Of a stretch of 49,204 nucleotides of DNA, positions 1 to 8,274 are shown in pieces; the first letter of the stretch is position 1, and every line of letters begins with the position of its first letter. The stretch comes from Caldisericales bacterium (GTDB lineage: Bacteria > Caldisericota > Caldisericia > JAAYUI01): contig JAAYUI010000180.1 in NCBI GenBank assembly GCA_012517765.1, positions 1 to 49,204 of the forward strand, read 5' to 3'. The notes under the pieces were generated by a model. The model did not search any database. It was not told the origin of the DNA and was given only the letters and a program-made list of their open reading frames with translations. A program made the position numbers and the translations under genes.

Positions 1-72
1 GCTATGGCCATGGTGCGTGCGTTGAACAGGATGACAAAGGCTGGGATGCCAGAAAGCGTGCGTATTGCCTGA
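1..72 (+). pseudogene. IS903 transposase, C-terminal 23 codons
   Basis: The reading frame from base 1 gives [20 protein letters not shown] and then RIA-stop, the known C-terminus of the IS903 DDE transposase. The gene starts outside the window. The N-terminal 202 codons of such a transposase occupy 48599-49204. If both belong to one copy of the usual 307 residues, 82 codons are missing between the window ends. Confidence 0.9.
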
Positions 73-127
73 AAATCCAGCCAGCTACAGGGTCGTTCGC
101 ACGAAATCTTATTTATTCAACAAAGCC
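1..127 (+). mobile_element. IS903 right end
   Basis: This is the last 127 bp of an IS903 (IS5 family) element. It holds the end of the transposase gene and finishes with the right terminal repeat ATTTATTCAACAAAGCC, the inverse of the left repeat at 48521. It abuts IS1 sequence at base 128. The matching left part of an IS903 in the same orientation is at the other window end. Confidence 0.9.
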
Positions 128-253
128 CGGCATAACCTGAATCTGAGGCAGCACCTGGCACGGCTGGGACGGAAGTCGCTGTCGTTCTCAAAATCGGTGG
201 AGCTGCATGACAAAGTCATCGGGCATTATCTGAACATAAAACACTATCAATAA
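128..253 (+). pseudogene. insB: IS1 InsB transposase, C-terminal fragment
   Basis: Residues [20 protein letters not shown] through LNIKHYQ-stop are the last 41 residues of IS1 InsB. The upstream part has been replaced by the IS903 end, so there is no start and no function. The open frame runs back into IS903 only by chance. Confidence 0.92.
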
Positions 254-268
254 GTTGGAGTCATTACC
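128..268 (+). mobile_element. IS1 right-end fragment
   Basis: This is 141 bp of IS1 ending in its right terminal repeat (AAGTTGGAGTCATTACC). IS903 truncates it on the left. It holds the end of insB and inserts into a plasmid backbone gene read on the minus strand. It lies in the opposite orientation to the IS1 fragment at 42139-42611, so the two are not simply halves of one copy. Confidence 0.9.
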
Positions 269-600
269 GCAAGAGCCGTAGAAGCAAGGCCAATTATGAT
301 GAAGCCCGGAACCATGGAACGGTCGCTAAAAATAACGAGACAGAGAACCACGCCAATAAAAGCCATAGCAGATGTGGCAATCAACAACAGGCGAACTGGC
401 AACCGTAGCCACAACATAATGAGAAAGCTTAGGGAGCGCAAAACGCTTCCTAAGCCTTTTGCCGCCGCCCCAGCGATCCACTTAGCTTTCGTAACACCAC
501 TATCATCATCATTAGAAGCTACACCCCCACCCGGACGAATCGGAACAACGTTACTTATCGGCTTCCGGGTTTGGTCACTTACCCCTTTGAATGTTCTCAT
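247..600 (-). CDS. Truncated plasmid membrane protein, interrupted by IS1
   Basis: I do not recognise this family. The ATG at 600 follows AAAGGGGATTGTG, a good ribosome binding site; the ATGs further upstream lie in the leader repeat. The product starts [14 protein letters not shown], then has a polar stretch (about residues 15-45) and two or three hydrophobic segments (about 55-110), so it is probably an inner-membrane protein. The last codons (VMTPTY-stop) are read from the IS1 terminal repeat, so the native C-terminus is missing. It is divergent from the TrbM-like gene. Its leader carries a 25-bp repeat shared with the gene at 26016-26237. Confidence 0.6.
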   Translation of the reverse strand: MRTFKGVSDQTRKPISNVVPIRPGGGVASNDDDSGVTKAKWIAGAAAKGLGSVLRSLSFLIMLWLRLPVRLLLIATSAMAFIGVVLCLVIFSDRSMVPGFIIIGLASTALAVMTPTY

Positions 601-632
601 CACAATCCCCTTTTTGTATAAATCCCATACGC

Positions 633-657
633 TAATGATAGGCCAAAATGGCCTACC
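633..657. repeat. 25-bp leader repeat, copy 1
   Basis: This is identical to 26285-26309. The core AGGCCAAAATGGCCT is an inverted repeat (AGGCCA, AAA, TGGCCT). In both places it sits in the leader of a leftward small gene, just downstream of a candidate promoter, so it could be an operator. Confidence 0.75.
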
Positions 658-680
658 CATCAAGAAATATTCGACTATTT

Positions 681-694
681 TTCGTGCATACGAA
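681..694. promoter_or_regulatory. Imperfect copy of the TTTCGTGCGCACGAAA palindrome
   Basis: The sequence TTCGTGCATACGAA is a degenerate member of the palindrome family found at 8018, 19450, 21083 and 24929. On the minus strand it overlaps a possible -35 (TTCGTA) that lies 17 bp from AATATT, ahead of the gene ending at 247. This suggests an operator. It is an inference from position. Confidence 0.45.
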
Positions 695-706
695 GGAAAA
701 TCAACT

Positions 707-742
707 CTTCCATTATCATCAATATTGTGTATATTGATTATC
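707..742 (+). promoter_or_regulatory. Promoter/operator of the TrbM-like gene
   Basis: A -10 TATATT (730-735) is overlapped by TTGATTATC (734-742). A weaker inverse element, TATCATCAA, is at 714-722. The same pair of elements flanks the -10 at 3873-3901, 9370-9398 and, on the other strand, 26311-26339. The -35 is weak (CTTCCA). It probably starts the transcript for trbM, the hydrolase and the topoisomerase. Confidence 0.6.
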
Positions 743-785
743 GAAAGATGCAATTTTGATAAAAAATGAATTAAGGAGAAGTACC

Positions 786-1094
786 ATGAACACGGTAAAA
801 ATTATCGCTGTAGCCTTGGGGTTGACTCTTATTTCTGCCATGCCAGCCCAAGCAAAAGACCCTTGTAAAGCGGTTTTATGCCTCGCGGGTATGCTGACCG
901 GCAATGACGGCGGATCAGAGTGCAAATCAGCAGTTAATGATTACTTTTCGATAGTCAAATTCAAGAAGGGCAAGTTCAAAAAAAGCGCAACTAAAGAAGC
1001 TCGCGGCGCTTTTCTACAACAATGCACCAGTGAGGATGAAGGCTGGATTAACAAAATAAATAGCGCCTACGGCACTGTTCGTAAGGGTTTCTAA
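786..1094 (+). CDS. TrbM/KikA-like conjugal transfer protein
   Basis: A 102-residue secreted protein. The ATG at 786 follows AAGGAGAAGTACC. A signal peptide (MNTVKIIAVALGLTLISA, cleavage near AQA-KD) is followed by a domain with conserved cysteines (DPCKAVLCLAGMLTG, GGSECKSAV, QQC) typical of the TrbM/KikA family. Members are periplasmic proteins encoded beside P-type T4SS genes and affect mating; their exact role is poorly known. Its position first in the transfer region matches kikA/trbM in other plasmids. An in-frame upstream start at 756 would lack a binding site and spoil the signal peptide. Confidence 0.8.
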   Translation: MNTVKIIAVALGLTLISAMPAQAKDPCKAVLCLAGMLTGNDGGSECKSAVNDYFSIVKFKKGKFKKSATKEARGAFLQQCTSEDEGWINKINSAYGTVRKGF

Positions 1095-1127
1095 CCTTCT
1101 TATGGCGTTTAAAACTAAGGGGATGTG

Positions 1128-1874
1128 ATGGAACTCTTTTCAATATTGGCAACCTGCGCCGCTTTAACTTTTGGTACAGGTAGCCCAGCAGAACAGGCTT
1201 ACCCTGTTAGTGAGCAAGAATGTAAATCAGCAGCGGCGATGTATCGTGAGCAGTTGCAAAAAGTACAGCTCACCGATCAGGACAGGGATGCTATTGCACG
1301 TGTTGCCATAGCCGAAGCGGCCAATCAAGGTGATTCGGGTTTAGCTGGCGTTGTGTATACGATTATTAACCGGCGTCTTAGCGGTCAGTTTGGCCAGACT
1401 GTGACGGACGTAGTAAACAGCCCTAAGCAATTTGAGCCAGTTACCAAAGTTGGTGGTGACTGGAAAAAGTTACCTTCCGTAACCGTTTCACAATATACGC
1501 AAGTACAGACCATCATCAATTTGGCGTTAGAAGGTCACTTGCCTGATATTACCAATGGTGGGTTATTTTTCCAGAACCCCGCAATTGTAGCTGACAGAGA
1601 AAAAGCAGGAAAAGTATCTAAAGGTTTAACTAATTTCGGTGGTTCCGCACCATCAGCGATCATTAAAGATCATGCCTTCTACGCCAGTATTAATAAAGGT
1701 GGCCCGTCTAACTCTTCCCCGGTTCAATTAACTGCTTCCGCTGTGCCTGAGCCTAAAAAATGGGATGTATACGGAACTGCAAAGTTCCAGAAAAATAGTA
1801 ACGCCGAATGGAATGTATTTTCTAAAAATACGCCATCCAAAAGCGTTTATCAAAATGAAGGGGTGCAGCCATGA
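1128..1874 (+). CDS. SleB-like cell-wall hydrolase, probable VirB1 substitute
   Basis: The product is 248 residues; the ATG at 1128 follows AAGGGGATGTG. An N-terminal hydrophobic segment (about residues 3-18) suggests export. Residues about 50-190 match the SleB/CwlJ hydrolase fold: AIARVAIAEAANQGDSGLAG contains the catalytic glutamate, followed by VVYTIINRR and the FEPV region, and DHAFYAS near the end. Such enzymes cut peptidoglycan glycan strands. No classical VirB1 lytic transglycosylase is seen, so this one probably opens the wall for T4SS assembly. The stop overlaps the topoisomerase start (ATGA), so the two are translationally coupled. Confidence 0.78.
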   Translation: MELFSILATCAALTFGTGSPAEQAYPVSEQECKSAAAMYREQLQKVQLTDQDRDAIARVAIAEAANQGDSGLAGVVYTIINRRLSGQFGQTVTDVVNSPKQFEPVTKVGGDWKKLPSVTVSQYTQVQTIINLALEGHLPDITNGGLFFQNPAIVADREKAGKVSKGLTNFGGSAPSAIIKDHAFYASINKGGPSNSSPVQLTASAVPEPKKWDVYGTAKFQKNSNAEWNVFSKNTPSKSVYQNEGVQP

Positions 1875-3853
1875 AATTAATGATTGTGGAATCTCCGGGG
1901 AAAGTTAAGAAAATACGCGAGATCCTTGGCGATGGTTGGAAAGTCGCCGCCAGTGTGGGCCATGTCAGAGATTTACCAGAAAAAGATATTGGAGTTGCCG
2001 CACCTGACTTCAAACCAACGTATGTGGCCACTGAGCGCGGCAAAGAGGTTTTGGCCAAGCTTAAACAGGACGTTCAGCATAGTGATGCTGTTTTCCTCGC
2101 AACTGACTTAGACCGGGAAGGGGAAGCCATTGCATGGCATCTGAAACAGGCGCTACGGCTTGAGAACCCGCAGCGGGTAACGTTCGCTGAAATCACCCCT
2201 CGCGCTATCAAAGCAGCTCTGGCGTCACCAAGGGCAATTAATATTCCTATGGTAGCCTCACAAGAAGGGCGAAGAGTCCTTGATCGCCTTGTTGGTTACA
2301 TGGTTTCGCCGCGCCTGTCAGAAATGAGTGGGCGACAAGGGTTATCCGCTGGCCGGGTTCAAAGCCCCGCCGTTCGTATTATTCTTGAGCGTGAACGTGC
2401 AATTCAAAACTTTAAGCCTACCTCCCATTTTGGCGTAAGACTTAATTTTGCAGGAGATTGGTTTGCTGAATGGGATGTAAAACCTTTCTTGGCCGAAGGT
2501 AGCGAATATTTCATGGATGAAGGCTTTGCTAAAGAAATAGCCGCCATCCGGGAAGTTGACGTTATTTCTTATGAAGAGAAAAACGCATCAAAAGCACCTC
2601 CTGCGCCTTTTATCACTTCAACATTACAGCAGGCGGCATCTAATAAATTAAAGATGAAGCCAAAAGCAACAATGACAACCGCGCAAAAATTATATGAGCA
2701 AGGCCATATAACTTATATGCGTACCGATAACCCCAACCTTTCTGATGATGCTCTGGTTGAAATATACCAACTCTGCAAAGCAAAGGGCTTACCTATGGCG
2801 TCTAAACCTCGCACATGGAAAGCAAAAGGTGATGCACAAGAAGCGCATGAAGCTATACGACCATCACATTTTGACGTTGAAGAAGCAGGGAGTACGCCAG
2901 AAGAAAAAGCTCTCTATCGCCTGATATGGGATCGCGCTGTTGCCTGTCAATTAGAATCAGCTCGCTACGCCGTTCGCGTGGCCCGCTTCCGGGCTACTGA
3001 CAATAGCGGCGAAAAACCAGTTGAGTTTGAGGCTGAAGGCCGAACGTTGACGTATGCCGGATGGACAACGTTGTTTAAAGACGATACCGAAGCCGATGAT
3101 GGCAAAAAGGAAGAGAAACCTAAGAACCCGATCCCTTCTTTGCAACGTGGCCAGCACCTCACCGCTGAAAGTGGGAAGGTATTAAGTAAGACAACCCGCG
3201 CCCCCAGCCGCTTTACTGAAGCGTCACTTATCGCAGAACTGGAAAGGTTAGGCATTGGGCGACCAAGTACATACGCGGCGATTATGGAAAACATCATGCG
3301 CCGTGGTTACGTCAAATCGGATAGCGCAAACAAATATCTTTTGCCTACTGAAACCGGTGCATTAGTTATTGATGCTTTGGTTAAAGGCGGCTTTAGCTTT
3401 ATCGAGTACGACTTTACACGCGCTATGGAGGGCGAGCTGGATAAAGTCGCCCATGGCCAGACATCTTACAAAAACGTTGTTGGCTCTGTTTATGAACGTC
3501 TGGAATCAGAACTTAGCCACCTGAAAATTGACGTTGCACCTCAATACCCCTGTCCAAATTGCGGCAAGGCTCTTTTCCGCAAAAAAGGGGCTACCGGCTT
3601 CTTTTGGGGCTGCTCCGGTTATCCAGATTGCTCTACCACGTTACCAGATACAGCAGGGAAACCGGGGAAACCAAAGCCCAAACCAGAAGCTTCAGGCTTT
3701 AAATGTCCTGACTGTGGAAAGCCTCTTATCCGGCGTAAAAAACCAGCCACCGGCGGCAAAAAAGGGTATGACTTTTTCGGCTGCTCTGGCTACCCCGGTT
3801 GCTCATCAAAATTTGATGCTGTGAACGGAAAGCCAAACTTCGAGAAAAAGTAA
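1871..3853 (+). CDS. Type IA DNA topoisomerase
   Basis: A 660-residue enzyme that relaxes negatively supercoiled DNA by cutting and resealing one strand. The N-terminal TOPRIM domain begins MKLMIVESPGKVKKI and includes the acidic motif TDLDREGEAIAWHL (about 79-92). The catalytic tyrosine lies in HITYMRTDN (about residue 282). EAHEAIRPS and GIGRPSTYA follow as in TopA. The C-terminus has two zinc ribbons (CPNCGKALF...CSGYPDC and CPDCGKPLI...CSGYPGC, from about residue 560). It is shorter than chromosomal TopA (about 865). Plasmids with P-type T4SSs often carry such an enzyme, which probably helps process transferred DNA. A promoter follows it. Confidence 0.93.
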   Translation: MKLMIVESPGKVKKIREILGDGWKVAASVGHVRDLPEKDIGVAAPDFKPTYVATERGKEVLAKLKQDVQHSDAVFLATDLDREGEAIAWHLKQALRLENPQRVTFAEITPRAIKAALASPRAINIPMVASQEGRRVLDRLVGYMVSPRLSEMSGRQGLSAGRVQSPAVRIILERERAIQNFKPTSHFGVRLNFAGDWFAEWDVKPFLAEGSEYFMDEGFAKEIAAIREVDVISYEEKNASKAPPAPFITSTLQQAASNKLKMKPKATMTTAQKLYEQGHITYMRTDNPNLSDDALVEIYQLCKAKGLPMASKPRTWKAKGDAQEAHEAIRPSHFDVEEAGSTPEEKALYRLIWDRAVACQLESARYAVRVARFRATDNSGEKPVEFEAEGRTLTYAGWTTLFKDDTEADDGKKEEKPKNPIPSLQRGQHLTAESGKVLSKTTRAPSRFTEASLIAELERLGIGRPSTYAAIMENIMRRGYVKSDSANKYLLPTETGALVIDALVKGGFSFIEYDFTRAMEGELDKVAHGQTSYKNVVGSVYERLESELSHLKIDVAPQYPCPNCGKALFRKKGATGFFWGCSGYPDCSTTLPDTAGKPGKPKPKPEASGFKCPDCGKPLIRRKKPATGGKKGYDFFGCSGYPGCSSKFDAVNGKPNFEKK

Positions 3854-3863
3854 CATCAAAAAG

Positions 3864-3901
3864 TAGTGTCCTGATTATCAATATGCTATATTTTGATTGT
3901 G
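3864..3901 (+). promoter_or_regulatory. Promoter/operator before the virB genes
   Basis: A -10 TATATT (3887-3892) is flanked by GATTATCAA (3873-3881) and TTGATTGTG (3893-3901). This is the same geometry as 9370-9398. The -35 is poor (TAGTGT, 17 bp upstream), which suggests a factor-dependent or tightly controlled promoter. It probably drives 3916 through virB6. Confidence 0.65.
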
Positions 3902-3915
3902 CCGGTGGGGGAGGA

Positions 3916-4245
3916 ATGAAGAAAAAGACTTTTTGCGCAAAGCATTTAAAATGTTCTCGAACTTTGGAATCCCCAATCGAGAATATTGACATGAACAACG
4001 AAACGATAACAGAACCAGAACTGATTGATAACCTTGGGAATCAGTCAGTAAAGAAGATGATGCTGGTACAGGGTGAAGATGGAAAATTTAGCATCCGCGT
4101 ACAGCTTTCGTGGAAAGGAGGAGATCTTTTATTAGAGACACAAAGGAAGACGCCGCGAGTGTGGTCGAGTTTAGACAGGTTAGTGAAACACATTAACAGT
4201 AAGTACGGGAAAGTCCCGATCATTGAGTTACAACTTATGGAGTAA
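3916..4245 (+). CDS. Small conserved plasmid protein ahead of virB2
   Basis: I do not recognise the family. The frame from ATG 3916 gives 109 residues, but GGGGGAGG is almost touching that ATG. The ATG at 3991 (84 residues, MNNETITEPELIDNLG) is a real alternative. An earlier ATG at 3883 lies inside the promoter and is rejected. The C-terminal half (KMMLVQGEDGKFSIRVQLSW, then TQRKTPRVWSSLDRLVKHI) looks like a compact folded domain. It has no signal peptide or membrane segment. The position between the wall hydrolase/topoisomerase and virB2 is where IncN-type plasmids encode the regulator korA, but that role is only a guess here. Confidence 0.6.
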   Translation: MKKKTFCAKHLKCSRTLESPIENIDMNNETITEPELIDNLGNQSVKKMMLVQGEDGKFSIRVQLSWKGGDLLLETQRKTPRVWSSLDRLVKHINSKYGKVPIIELQLME

Positions 4246-4252
4246 TTAAAGC

Positions 4253-4561
4253 ATGGCAAATGTAAAAACCTTCACCCGTCAGATTGCCTCTACCACTTGG
4301 CTAATGTTGGGTTTGATGATGTTACCGGGTTTCGCTCACGCAGCCGGTGGCGATCCAATTAACCAAGGGCTTCAGTGGTTAATTGATCTCTTAACGTCAG
4401 GCATTGCCCGTTCTTGCGCAATCTTAGCGATCGCCGTATTGGGTTACTTAGCATGGGCCGGACGTCTTCAAGCCCGTAATGCTGGGTTTGCTATCGGCGG
4501 TATCGTGCTGGTATTTGGTGCGGCGTCTATTGCCGACGCAATCATTGCTGTAGTCCAGTAA
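4253..4561 (+). CDS. virB2: VirB2 major pilin
   Basis: A 102-residue pilin precursor. It has a long signal peptide cut near FAHA-AGG (about residue 32), then two hydrophobic helices (about 43-64 and 75-100), as in TrbC/VirB2 pilins. It forms the T4SS conjugative pilus after processing in the inner membrane. It begins the virB2-virB3-virB4-virB5 series; virB3 follows 10 bp downstream. Confidence 0.9.
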   Translation: MANVKTFTRQIASTTWLMLGLMMLPGFAHAAGGDPINQGLQWLIDLLTSGIARSCAILAIAVLGYLAWAGRLQARNAGFAIGGIVLVFGAASIADAIIAVVQ

Positions 4562-4571
4562 GGAGAGCGTC

Positions 4572-4889
4572 ATGGCATCAGGAAAAGATGTTCTCTTTGC
4601 CGGTGCTACACGCCCCTCACTTGTGTGGGGCGTAACATACGAGGCAATAATTTTCTGTATCGCTACAACTGGAGTGATTTTTCTCGCTGCAAATAGCATT
4701 TGGTTGTTGCCTCTGTATGTTCCTTTACACGGTGCTTGCTACCTAATTTGCCTGAAAGACCCCCGTTTTTTCAGGCTCATATCTTTATGGTTTGCAACTA
4801 AGTGCCGTTCCATTGGGTGGCGTTATTGGGGTGCGGCTACAGCCTCACCACTCGTTAGCACTCGCAAAAGAAGGAAAATGCCAGAATGA
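4572..4889 (+). CDS. virB3: VirB3 inner-membrane T4SS protein
   Basis: A 105-residue protein. The start MASGKDVLFAGATRPSLVWG is typical of VirB3: the N-terminal LFxGATRP motif is followed by two close membrane segments (about 22-60). It works with VirB4 in pilus assembly. The stop overlaps the virB4 start (ATGA). Confidence 0.9.
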   Translation: MASGKDVLFAGATRPSLVWGVTYEAIIFCIATTGVIFLAANSIWLLPLYVPLHGACYLICLKDPRFFRLISLWFATKCRSIGWRYWGAATASPLVSTRKRRKMPE

Positions 4890-7336
4890 GTAATGCAACT
4901 GCGACAAAATCACGCCAATGGGTGAATGAAAACTCTGTTGCTGAGTTTATCCCTTATTCTGTTCACCTTGACGAAAACACCATTAAAACTACCAGTGGCT
5001 ATTATCTTCAGGTAATTAAGATTGATGGCCGCGCCCATGAAAGTGCAGATCCAGAAGATGTGATTAACTGGAAAGAACAACTTAATGGGCTGTTGAAAAA
5101 TATAGCCTCACCAAATATATCTCTTTGGACAAACATTATTCGCCGTGAAGAAAATACATTTCCCGGCGGGGAGTTTGAAGAAGGTAGCTTTGCTGAACAA
5201 CTAAATAACAAATACAAAAATCATGTTGGTAAAAATAACATGATGGTAAACGAGCTGTATCTTACAGTTCTTTATCGCCCTTCAGGTATTCCCGGCGTTA
5301 ATCTCCTTCAGCGTTTTGAAAAAAATGTTGAATCTATTAAACGTATACAGGCTGAAGCTATTGAAGGGTTACACGAAGTGGTTAACACCGTCACCAGTAG
5401 CCTAAAACATTATGGGGCGCGGGTTTTAGGGTGTTATGACAGAAAGGGTATAAAAAACTCTGAAGTATTAGAGTTTTTATCTTACCTGATAAATCTTGAG
5501 TGGATTCCTCGCGCTTTACCTCGCAAGGTACTCTCTGAAGCGTTGCCTTTTGATCGTCCGTTCTTTGGTGAAGATGCCTTTGAAGTTAGGGGCGTCACTG
5601 AAAGCACCGTGGGCGCAGTCCTGAGCATTGGTGAATATCCAGAAGGCACCGAAGCGGGCTTAATGAATGCGTTCTTATCCGCGCCATTCCCGTTAATTTT
5701 GTCGCAGTCGTTCAACTTTTTAAGTAAGCCGGTTGCGACTGAATTATTAGGCAGAACACAACGCCGAATGAAAAACGCCGGTGACTTTTCCAAAACGCAA
5801 ATGGAAGAGATCGACGACGCACTTGATGATTTAACTTCAGGCCGTCTTGTATTCGGTGAACATCATTTAGCCCTAACGATTCTGGCCAAAGATTCGCGAA
5901 GCCTGAAGAAAAATCTTTCTGACGCTAAAGCCGAGCTGGTCGATTGCAACATGATCGTGTCGCGTGAAGATTGGGCTATAGAGTCTGCTTTCTGGTCTAT
6001 GTTGCCCGGAAACTTTAAGTACCGGGCAAGGCCAGCCCCCATAAGTTCACGTAATTTTGCGGGGTTTTCCTCATTTCACAACTACCCAACAGGCCGCAGA
6101 ACCGGCAACCAGTGGGGGCCATCGGTAACGCTACTTAAAACTACTTCTGGCGCTCCCTATTATTTCAATTTCCATAGCGAGTTAAGCGCCGAGAAGGCCA
6201 GAAAACTAGCGCAACTGGAAGCGGAAAAGGGGGCGGGTAGCATTCAGGAAACAAAAGAGGAACAAAAAGCCCTAGGGAATACGTTAATTATCGGGCCTTC
6301 AGGCTCCGGTAAAACCGTAACGCAAGGTTTCTTGATGGCTCAAAGTAAGAAATTTAACCCTACTCAAATTATCTTCGATAAAGATCGTGGGTTAGAAATC
6401 TATGTAAGAGCAGAAGGCGGCGTTTATTTGCCTTTTAAGAATGGTGCCCGCACTGGCTGTAACCCGTTCCAAATGGAACCTTCCGAAGATACTTATCAGC
6501 TCCTTGAGCAGATAGTTAAAAAATGTGCCGGGGGTTCCTTCACGACCGTTCAGGATACTGACATTAGTAATACCGTTCGCGGAGTTATGCGCCTACCGAA
6601 ACACTTACGCCGGATCTCTGCCTGCCTTGACTTTATGGACCCAACAGATCCAGAAGGTGTAGGCGCTCGTCTGGCCAAGTGGTGTGGCAATGGAACATTA
6701 GCTTGGGTATTCGATAACGAAACAGACGACATTGATTTTAGTAATAACACAATGTTTGGTTTTGACGTTACGGACTTCCTTGATAACGCCGAGATCAGAA
6801 CGCCATTAATCATGTATTTGTTCCATCGTATTTCTCAAATTATTGATGGCCGTCGAATGATGATTTTCATGGATGAGTTCTGGAAATTATTGTTGGATGA
6901 ATATTTTGAAGACTTTGCACAAAACGGCCTGAAAACCATCCGTAAATTGAACGGGTTAATGGTGTTTGGCACTCAATCAGCTAAAGACGTTCTTAAATCC
7001 GCTATTGGGTACAGCATCATTGAACAGTGCGCAACGATGGTCTTTATGCCTAACCCTAAAGCTGATTGGGATGATTACGTTAAAGGCTTCAAACTTACAG
7101 AACGTGAGTACCAGTTAATCAAAACCGACATGGCCCCCGGCTCTCATCAGTTCCTTATTAAGCATGGCCATAATTCAGTGATCGCCAAGCTCGACCTTGC
7201 AGGGTTTAGCGACGAACTAGCCGTTATCTCTGGAACGGCTGACAACGTGGAACTATTGGAACGCATCATGCAACAAGTAGGGGATGATCCTAAAGTCTGG
7301 TTGCCAGAGTTCCATAAACAGCGCGTAGCTGCCTGA
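4886..7336 (+). CDS. virB4: VirB4 T4SS ATPase
   Basis: An 816-residue ATPase that powers pilus biogenesis and substrate transfer. The N-terminal domain (about 1-430) interacts with VirB3 and the membrane. Walker A is IIGPSGSGKTVTQ (about 468-480). Walker B is RMMIFMDEFWKLLLDE (about 655-670), followed by FGTQSAKDVL (sensor region). The length matches the family (about 790-830). The start overlaps virB3. Confidence 0.95.
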   Translation: MSNATATKSRQWVNENSVAEFIPYSVHLDENTIKTTSGYYLQVIKIDGRAHESADPEDVINWKEQLNGLLKNIASPNISLWTNIIRREENTFPGGEFEEGSFAEQLNNKYKNHVGKNNMMVNELYLTVLYRPSGIPGVNLLQRFEKNVESIKRIQAEAIEGLHEVVNTVTSSLKHYGARVLGCYDRKGIKNSEVLEFLSYLINLEWIPRALPRKVLSEALPFDRPFFGEDAFEVRGVTESTVGAVLSIGEYPEGTEAGLMNAFLSAPFPLILSQSFNFLSKPVATELLGRTQRRMKNAGDFSKTQMEEIDDALDDLTSGRLVFGEHHLALTILAKDSRSLKKNLSDAKAELVDCNMIVSREDWAIESAFWSMLPGNFKYRARPAPISSRNFAGFSSFHNYPTGRRTGNQWGPSVTLLKTTSGAPYYFNFHSELSAEKARKLAQLEAEKGAGSIQETKEEQKALGNTLIIGPSGSGKTVTQGFLMAQSKKFNPTQIIFDKDRGLEIYVRAEGGVYLPFKNGARTGCNPFQMEPSEDTYQLLEQIVKKCAGGSFTTVQDTDISNTVRGVMRLPKHLRRISACLDFMDPTDPEGVGARLAKWCGNGTLAWVFDNETDDIDFSNNTMFGFDVTDFLDNAEIRTPLIMYLFHRISQIIDGRRMMIFMDEFWKLLLDEYFEDFAQNGLKTIRKLNGLMVFGTQSAKDVLKSAIGYSIIEQCATMVFMPNPKADWDDYVKGFKLTEREYQLIKTDMAPGSHQFLIKHGHNSVIAKLDLAGFSDELAVISGTADNVELLERIMQQVGDDPKVWLPEFHKQRVAA

Positions 7337-7357
7337 TTATTAATGGAGAATACAATT

Positions 7358-8002
7358 ATGAAACTGAAAAAATTAGCGTTAGTGCTGGCCATTGCAGGAA
7401 GCCTTAATGCCGTTAGCTATGCTGGCGTTCCTGTGAGTGTAGTTGCAGACCCGCAAGCATGGACAGCACATCTTGAGGACATGGCCAAATATGTTGAGCA
7501 AATTAAACAGCTTGAAAACCAGTTTAAACAGCAGGTTAAACAGTATGAATCCATGACCAGCGCACGTGGGTTGGCTAATGTAATCAACTCCCAATATGAC
7601 ACTGACGCCCTGAGTGGCATCAATACCGACAGCATTTTACGTGATAGCGGCATTAATTCAGCCAGTGATTTTAAGCTTCCTGAAGACGTGGCCGAACTTT
7701 ACGACACGGCAGCAAAAAACGCCGCCACCTATGCTGGCCAAGCTTCCCGCTCGCTTGAACAAGCACAATCTCGTTTTACTGAGCTATCAGGTTTGGTACG
7801 CCGGGTAAATACGGCAACCGACCCCAAAGAAGTGATGGATTTAAACGCGCGGATTGGGGCCGAACAAGCCTTTTTACAAAATGAAGTTGGTAAGTTGCAG
7901 GTTCTCCAGCAAACAGCGCAGGCAAACGATGCGTTGTACCAACAGAAGGTTAAACAGATGGCCGTTCAATCATCTGGCTCACTGCGTAATGTGAACTGGT
8001 AG
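7358..8002 (+). CDS. virB5: VirB5 minor pilin/adhesin
   Basis: A 214-residue periplasmic protein. The ATG at 7358 is chosen because GGAG lies 9 bp before it and a clean signal peptide follows (MKLKKLALVLAIAGSLNA, cut near SYA-G). The mature part is almost entirely helical with heptad-like Gln/Lys runs (EQIKQLENQFKQQVKQYESM), as in TraC/VirB5 pilus-tip proteins. The gene lies between virB4 and the entry-exclusion gene as in IncN plasmids. Confidence 0.88.
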   Translation: MKLKKLALVLAIAGSLNAVSYAGVPVSVVADPQAWTAHLEDMAKYVEQIKQLENQFKQQVKQYESMTSARGLANVINSQYDTDALSGINTDSILRDSGINSASDFKLPEDVAELYDTAAKNAATYAGQASRSLEQAQSRFTELSGLVRRVNTATDPKEVMDLNARIGAEQAFLQNEVGKLQVLQQTAQANDALYQQKVKQMAVQSSGSLRNVNW

Positions 8003-8010
8003 AGGTAACT

Positions 8011-8259
8011 ATGTTTTTTTCGTGCGCACGAAAAATAAGCGCGGTGTGTCTGGTAAGCCTTGCGCTTACCGGATGCTTCGACAAAGAAGAAACGCATTCC
8101 GTTGAATGGTTCTCTAACCACAATGCAGAACGGGCCGAAACCGTTAAGCGTTGTAGTGATAACCCCGGCGAGCTTGGCAATACGCCAAACTGTAAAAATG
8201 CCATTGCTGCGGAACAAAAAGCCTCTAGTGGCTCATTGCGCCACATTAATAATTGGTAA
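8011..8259 (+). CDS. eex: EexN-family entry-exclusion lipoprotein
   Basis: An 82-residue lipoprotein with lipobox LTGC (residues 18-21). The body (SVEWFSNHNAERAETVKRC, then NPGELGNTPNCKNAIAAE) is the conserved EexN core, which has a characteristic pattern of W, N and paired Cys. Such proteins stop the host from receiving a second copy of the same plasmid. Its first codons read through the palindrome TTTCGTGCGCACGAAA, giving the odd N-terminus MFFSCARKIS. The gene lies between virB5 and virB6, the usual place for eex. Confidence 0.85.
   Translation: MFFSCARKISAVCLVSLALTGCFDKEETHSVEWFSNHNAERAETVKRCSDNPGELGNTPNCKNAIAAEQKASSGSLRHINNW
8018..8033. promoter_or_regulatory. Palindrome TTTCGTGCGCACGAAA, copy in eex start
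   Basis: A perfect 16-bp palindrome covering codons 3-8 of eex. The same 16-mer is at 19450 and 24929, with variants at 681 and 21083. It could be an operator or a ParB-type binding site. Its place within a coding start suggests direct control of eex translation or transcription. Confidence 0.6.
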
Positions 8260-8274
8260 GGGAAGGGGGCGGTT

